A stretch of DNA of 51,892 bases from Acidimicrobiaceae bacterium. GTDB lineage: Bacteria; Actinomycetota; Acidimicrobiia; Acidimicrobiales; RAAP-2. Positions 50,429-51,892 of the stretch are shown here, piece by piece. Under the pieces are notes generated by a model. The model did not search any database. It had not been told where the DNA came from and saw only the letters and a program-made list of their open reading frames with translations. The translations under genes were made by a program, and so were the position numbers. Every line of letters begins with the position of its first letter. Position 1 is the stretch's first letter. The stretch covers positions 1 to 51,892 of the forward strand of contig PKWY01000019.1 in the NCBI GenBank assembly GCA_003132205.1, in the 5' to 3' direction.

Positions 50429-50952
50429 TCGTCATCCCCTTCGTGCGGCTCCAACATCGTTACGAGCGTAGTGCCGTAGCGCTTGGTTTTGGTAACGGTC
50501 CATCCCGGCGGGGCGTCCATATGGCGGTCATTTTCGATGATCACCCGCGACGCCACGACCCCGCGCAGCAAGGCCCCCACGTCGAGCGGCCCGTACGGCG
50601 GGTCCGCGAGGACCAGGTCGAGATCGGCTGGAGGCTGCCAGACCGGCAGCGTGGAACGGACGAAGAGCGCTTCGCCCTTCAATTGCAGGGGTTCGAGATT
50701 GGCCTTGGCGGCGATCAGGCACGCCGGATCGCTGTCGACGAAGTAGACCTTGGCGGCGCCGCGCGACATCGCCTCGATCCCCAGGGCGCCGGATCCGCAG
50801 TAGAGGTCAACGACCACGAGGTCGACCAGCCCGCCGCGGCTCTCGAGCATCGAGAAGATCGCCTCGCGGGCGTAATCGGTCGTCGGGCGCACCGTCGCGG
50901 GAAGTTTCGCCTTTAGCGGACGTCCCCGGGCCGCACCACCAATCACTCGCAC
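50425..50952 (-). CDS. rsmD: 16S rRNA (guanine-966-N2)-methyltransferase
   Basis: 175 residues. Start MRVIGGAARGRPLKAKLPAT, then VRPTTDYAREAIFSMLESRG, the SAM-binding VVDLYCGSGALGIEAMSRGA and the catalytic motif LVLADPPYGPLD. Modifies G966 of 16S rRNA. Directly upstream of coaD, the common pairing. Confidence 0.94.
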   Translation of the reverse strand: MRVIGGAARGRPLKAKLPATVRPTTDYAREAIFSMLESRGGLVDLVVVDLYCGSGALGIEAMSRGAAKVYFVDSDPACLIAAKANLEPLQLKGEALFVRSTLPVWQPPADLDLVLADPPYGPLDVGALLRGVVASRVIIENDRHMDAPPGWTVTKTKRYGTTLVTMLEPHEGDDE

Positions 50953-50978
50953 CCCTCAAGGGTAGGCGCTCGCCGCGC

Positions 50979-51892
50979 CTAGGACTTGAACAGGTAGTCC
51001 GCCTCTTCGTCGTCGACGAAGAGGCGCAGCTCGTCGACCATCTCGGGCTCGCCCGACAGTCCGTCGCGAGAGACCATGGCAGAGGCGACATCGCGCGCCG
51101 CGAGGAGCAGATCCTCGTCGTTGCGCAGCGACGCCAGGCGCAGGTCGCTGCGGCCGCGCTGGCGGGCGCCGAGCAGCGTTCCTTCACCGCGCAGATCAAG
51201 GTCAATCTCCGCGAGGGCGAACCCGTCGGTGGAATCGACCAGGGCCTGGAGGCGGATGGCTCCCTCCTCGTTGGGCGGGGTGCCGAGCAGGTAGCAGTAA
51301 CTCTGGGCGCTCCCGCGTCCGACCCGGCCCCGCAGCTGGTGCAGCTGGGCGAGGCCGAAGCGCCACGCGTCCTCGATCACGATCACGCTGGCTTCGGGCA
51401 CGTCGACACCCACTTCGATGACCACGGTCGCCACGAGCACGTTGAGCTCGCCCGCTCGGAACTGGGCCATCACCTCCTCCTTCTCCGGCCCCTTCAACTG
51501 ACCGTGGAGCAGGCCAACGCTGAGCCCTCTCAGCTCTTCGAGCGCGAGGCGCGTGCGCTCCTCGACCGCGCTCGTGGCTTCCACCCGGTCCGATCCCTCG
51601 ACGAGGGGGCAGATCACGAAGGCGCGACGTCCCGCGTCCACCTCGTCGCGAACCATCTGCCAGCAACGGCGCACGTCGTCTTCGTCCTTCGCCCACTCGG
51701 TGATGACGGGGATTCTCCCCACGGGCATTTCGTCGAGCACCGACCGGTCGAGGTCGCCGAACACGACCATGGCGGCGGTGCGAGGGATGGGGGTCGCCGT
51801 CATCACCAGGAGGTCCGGATCGGCCTGCTCGTCGGAGTGGCTCCGTCCCTTGTCGCGCAGGGCAGCGCGTTGCTCGACCCCGAAGCGGTGCT
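50979..51892 (-). CDS. recG: ATP-dependent DNA helicase RecG, C-terminal part
   Basis: The frame stays open to the window edge, so about 304 C-terminal residues are seen. Helicase motif III is VMTATPIPRTAAM (preceded by F-G-V-E-Q-R). GDLDRSVLDEMPVGR, motif V VLVATVVIEVGVDVPEASVI and motif VI QLHQLRGRVGRGSAQSYCYL follow. The RecG-type C-terminal region (LDLRGEGTLLGARQRGRSDL) completes it. It rescues stalled forks and remodels recombination intermediates. The wedge domain and Walker motifs lie outside the window. Confidence 0.95.
   Translation of the reverse strand, partial: HRFGVEQRAALRDKGRSHSDEQADPDLLVMTATPIPRTAAMVVFGDLDRSVLDEMPVGRIPVITEWAKDEDDVRRCWQMVRDEVDAGRRAFVICPLVEGSDRVEATSAVEERTRLALEELRGLSVGLLHGQLKGPEKEEVMAQFRAGELNVLVATVVIEVGVDVPEASVIVIEDAWRFGLAQLHQLRGRVGRGSAQSYCYLLGTPPNEEGAIRLQALVDSTDGFALAEIDLDLRGEGTLLGARQRGRSDLRLASLRNDEDLLLAARDVASAMVSRDGLSGEPEMVDELRLFVDDEEADYLFKS

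Overview
The window looks like an actinomycete chromosome, probably class Acidimicrobiia or a relative. This is inferred from the gene order recG-rsmD-coaD-sepIVA-yceD-rpmF-plsX-acp-rnc-mutM-smc-ftsY-ffh-rpsP-khpA-rimM-trmD-rplS, a membrane-anchored FtsY, a DUF2469 gene, F420-type enzymes, a pspA-htpX-pspAB operon, and high G+C with many GTG starts. No rRNA gene or complete tRNA gene was seen.

Region 1 (about 1-13,850) is an accessory region with looser, visibly less G+C-rich sequence. It holds mostly single small genes on both strands: a GntR regulator, two DUF4232-like exported proteins, DUF2237, an MFS exporter, a phosphodiester-glycosidase-like protein, a GNAT acetyltransferase, a SnoaL/NTF2-like protein, small membrane proteins, a lipoprotein and a DCC (DUF393) protein. 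Between nearly every pair of genes lies a copy of a ~45-bp structured repeat. All copies seen point the same way on the + strand, whatever the direction of the flanking genes. The layout (one gene or divergent pair per interval, intervals mostly 0.4-1.9 kb) is that of a gene-cassette array. The repeat does not match the canonical integron attC consensus and no integrase is in view, so it may be a divergent or undescribed site family. A degenerate 3' part of tRNA-Gly lies at the right end of the region, as expected of an integration scar.

Region 2 (13,872-26,067) is a catabolic locus. A tightly coupled minus-strand operon encodes a branched-chain-amino-acid-type ABC importer (binding protein, LivH, LivM, LivG, LivF), a 3-hydroxyisobutyrate-dehydrogenase-like enzyme, a creatinase-like M24 protein and the two E1 subunits of a 2-oxoacid/acetoin dehydrogenase. 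Divergent from it are an alpha/beta hydrolase, the matching E2 with an unusual pair of E3-binding domains, and a TetR regulator. The likely job is uptake and breakdown of an unidentified carboxylate or amide through a C-C or ester hydrolysis and a thiamine-dependent oxidative step. The E3 subunit is not in the window.

Region 3 (26,162-37,189) holds ordinary chromosomal genes: a RecB-like nuclease, a DsbA-like protein, DoxX, an F420-dependent oxidoreductase, purK-purE, pspA-htpX-pspAB, a pterin dehydratase, fumC, nfo, a PPOX-fold protein and two small conserved genes. Region 4 (37,196-51,892) is the housekeeping block for translation, protein targeting, chromosome segregation, DNA repair and lipid/CoA synthesis, all on the minus strand and largely overlapping, ending in a truncated recG at the window edge.
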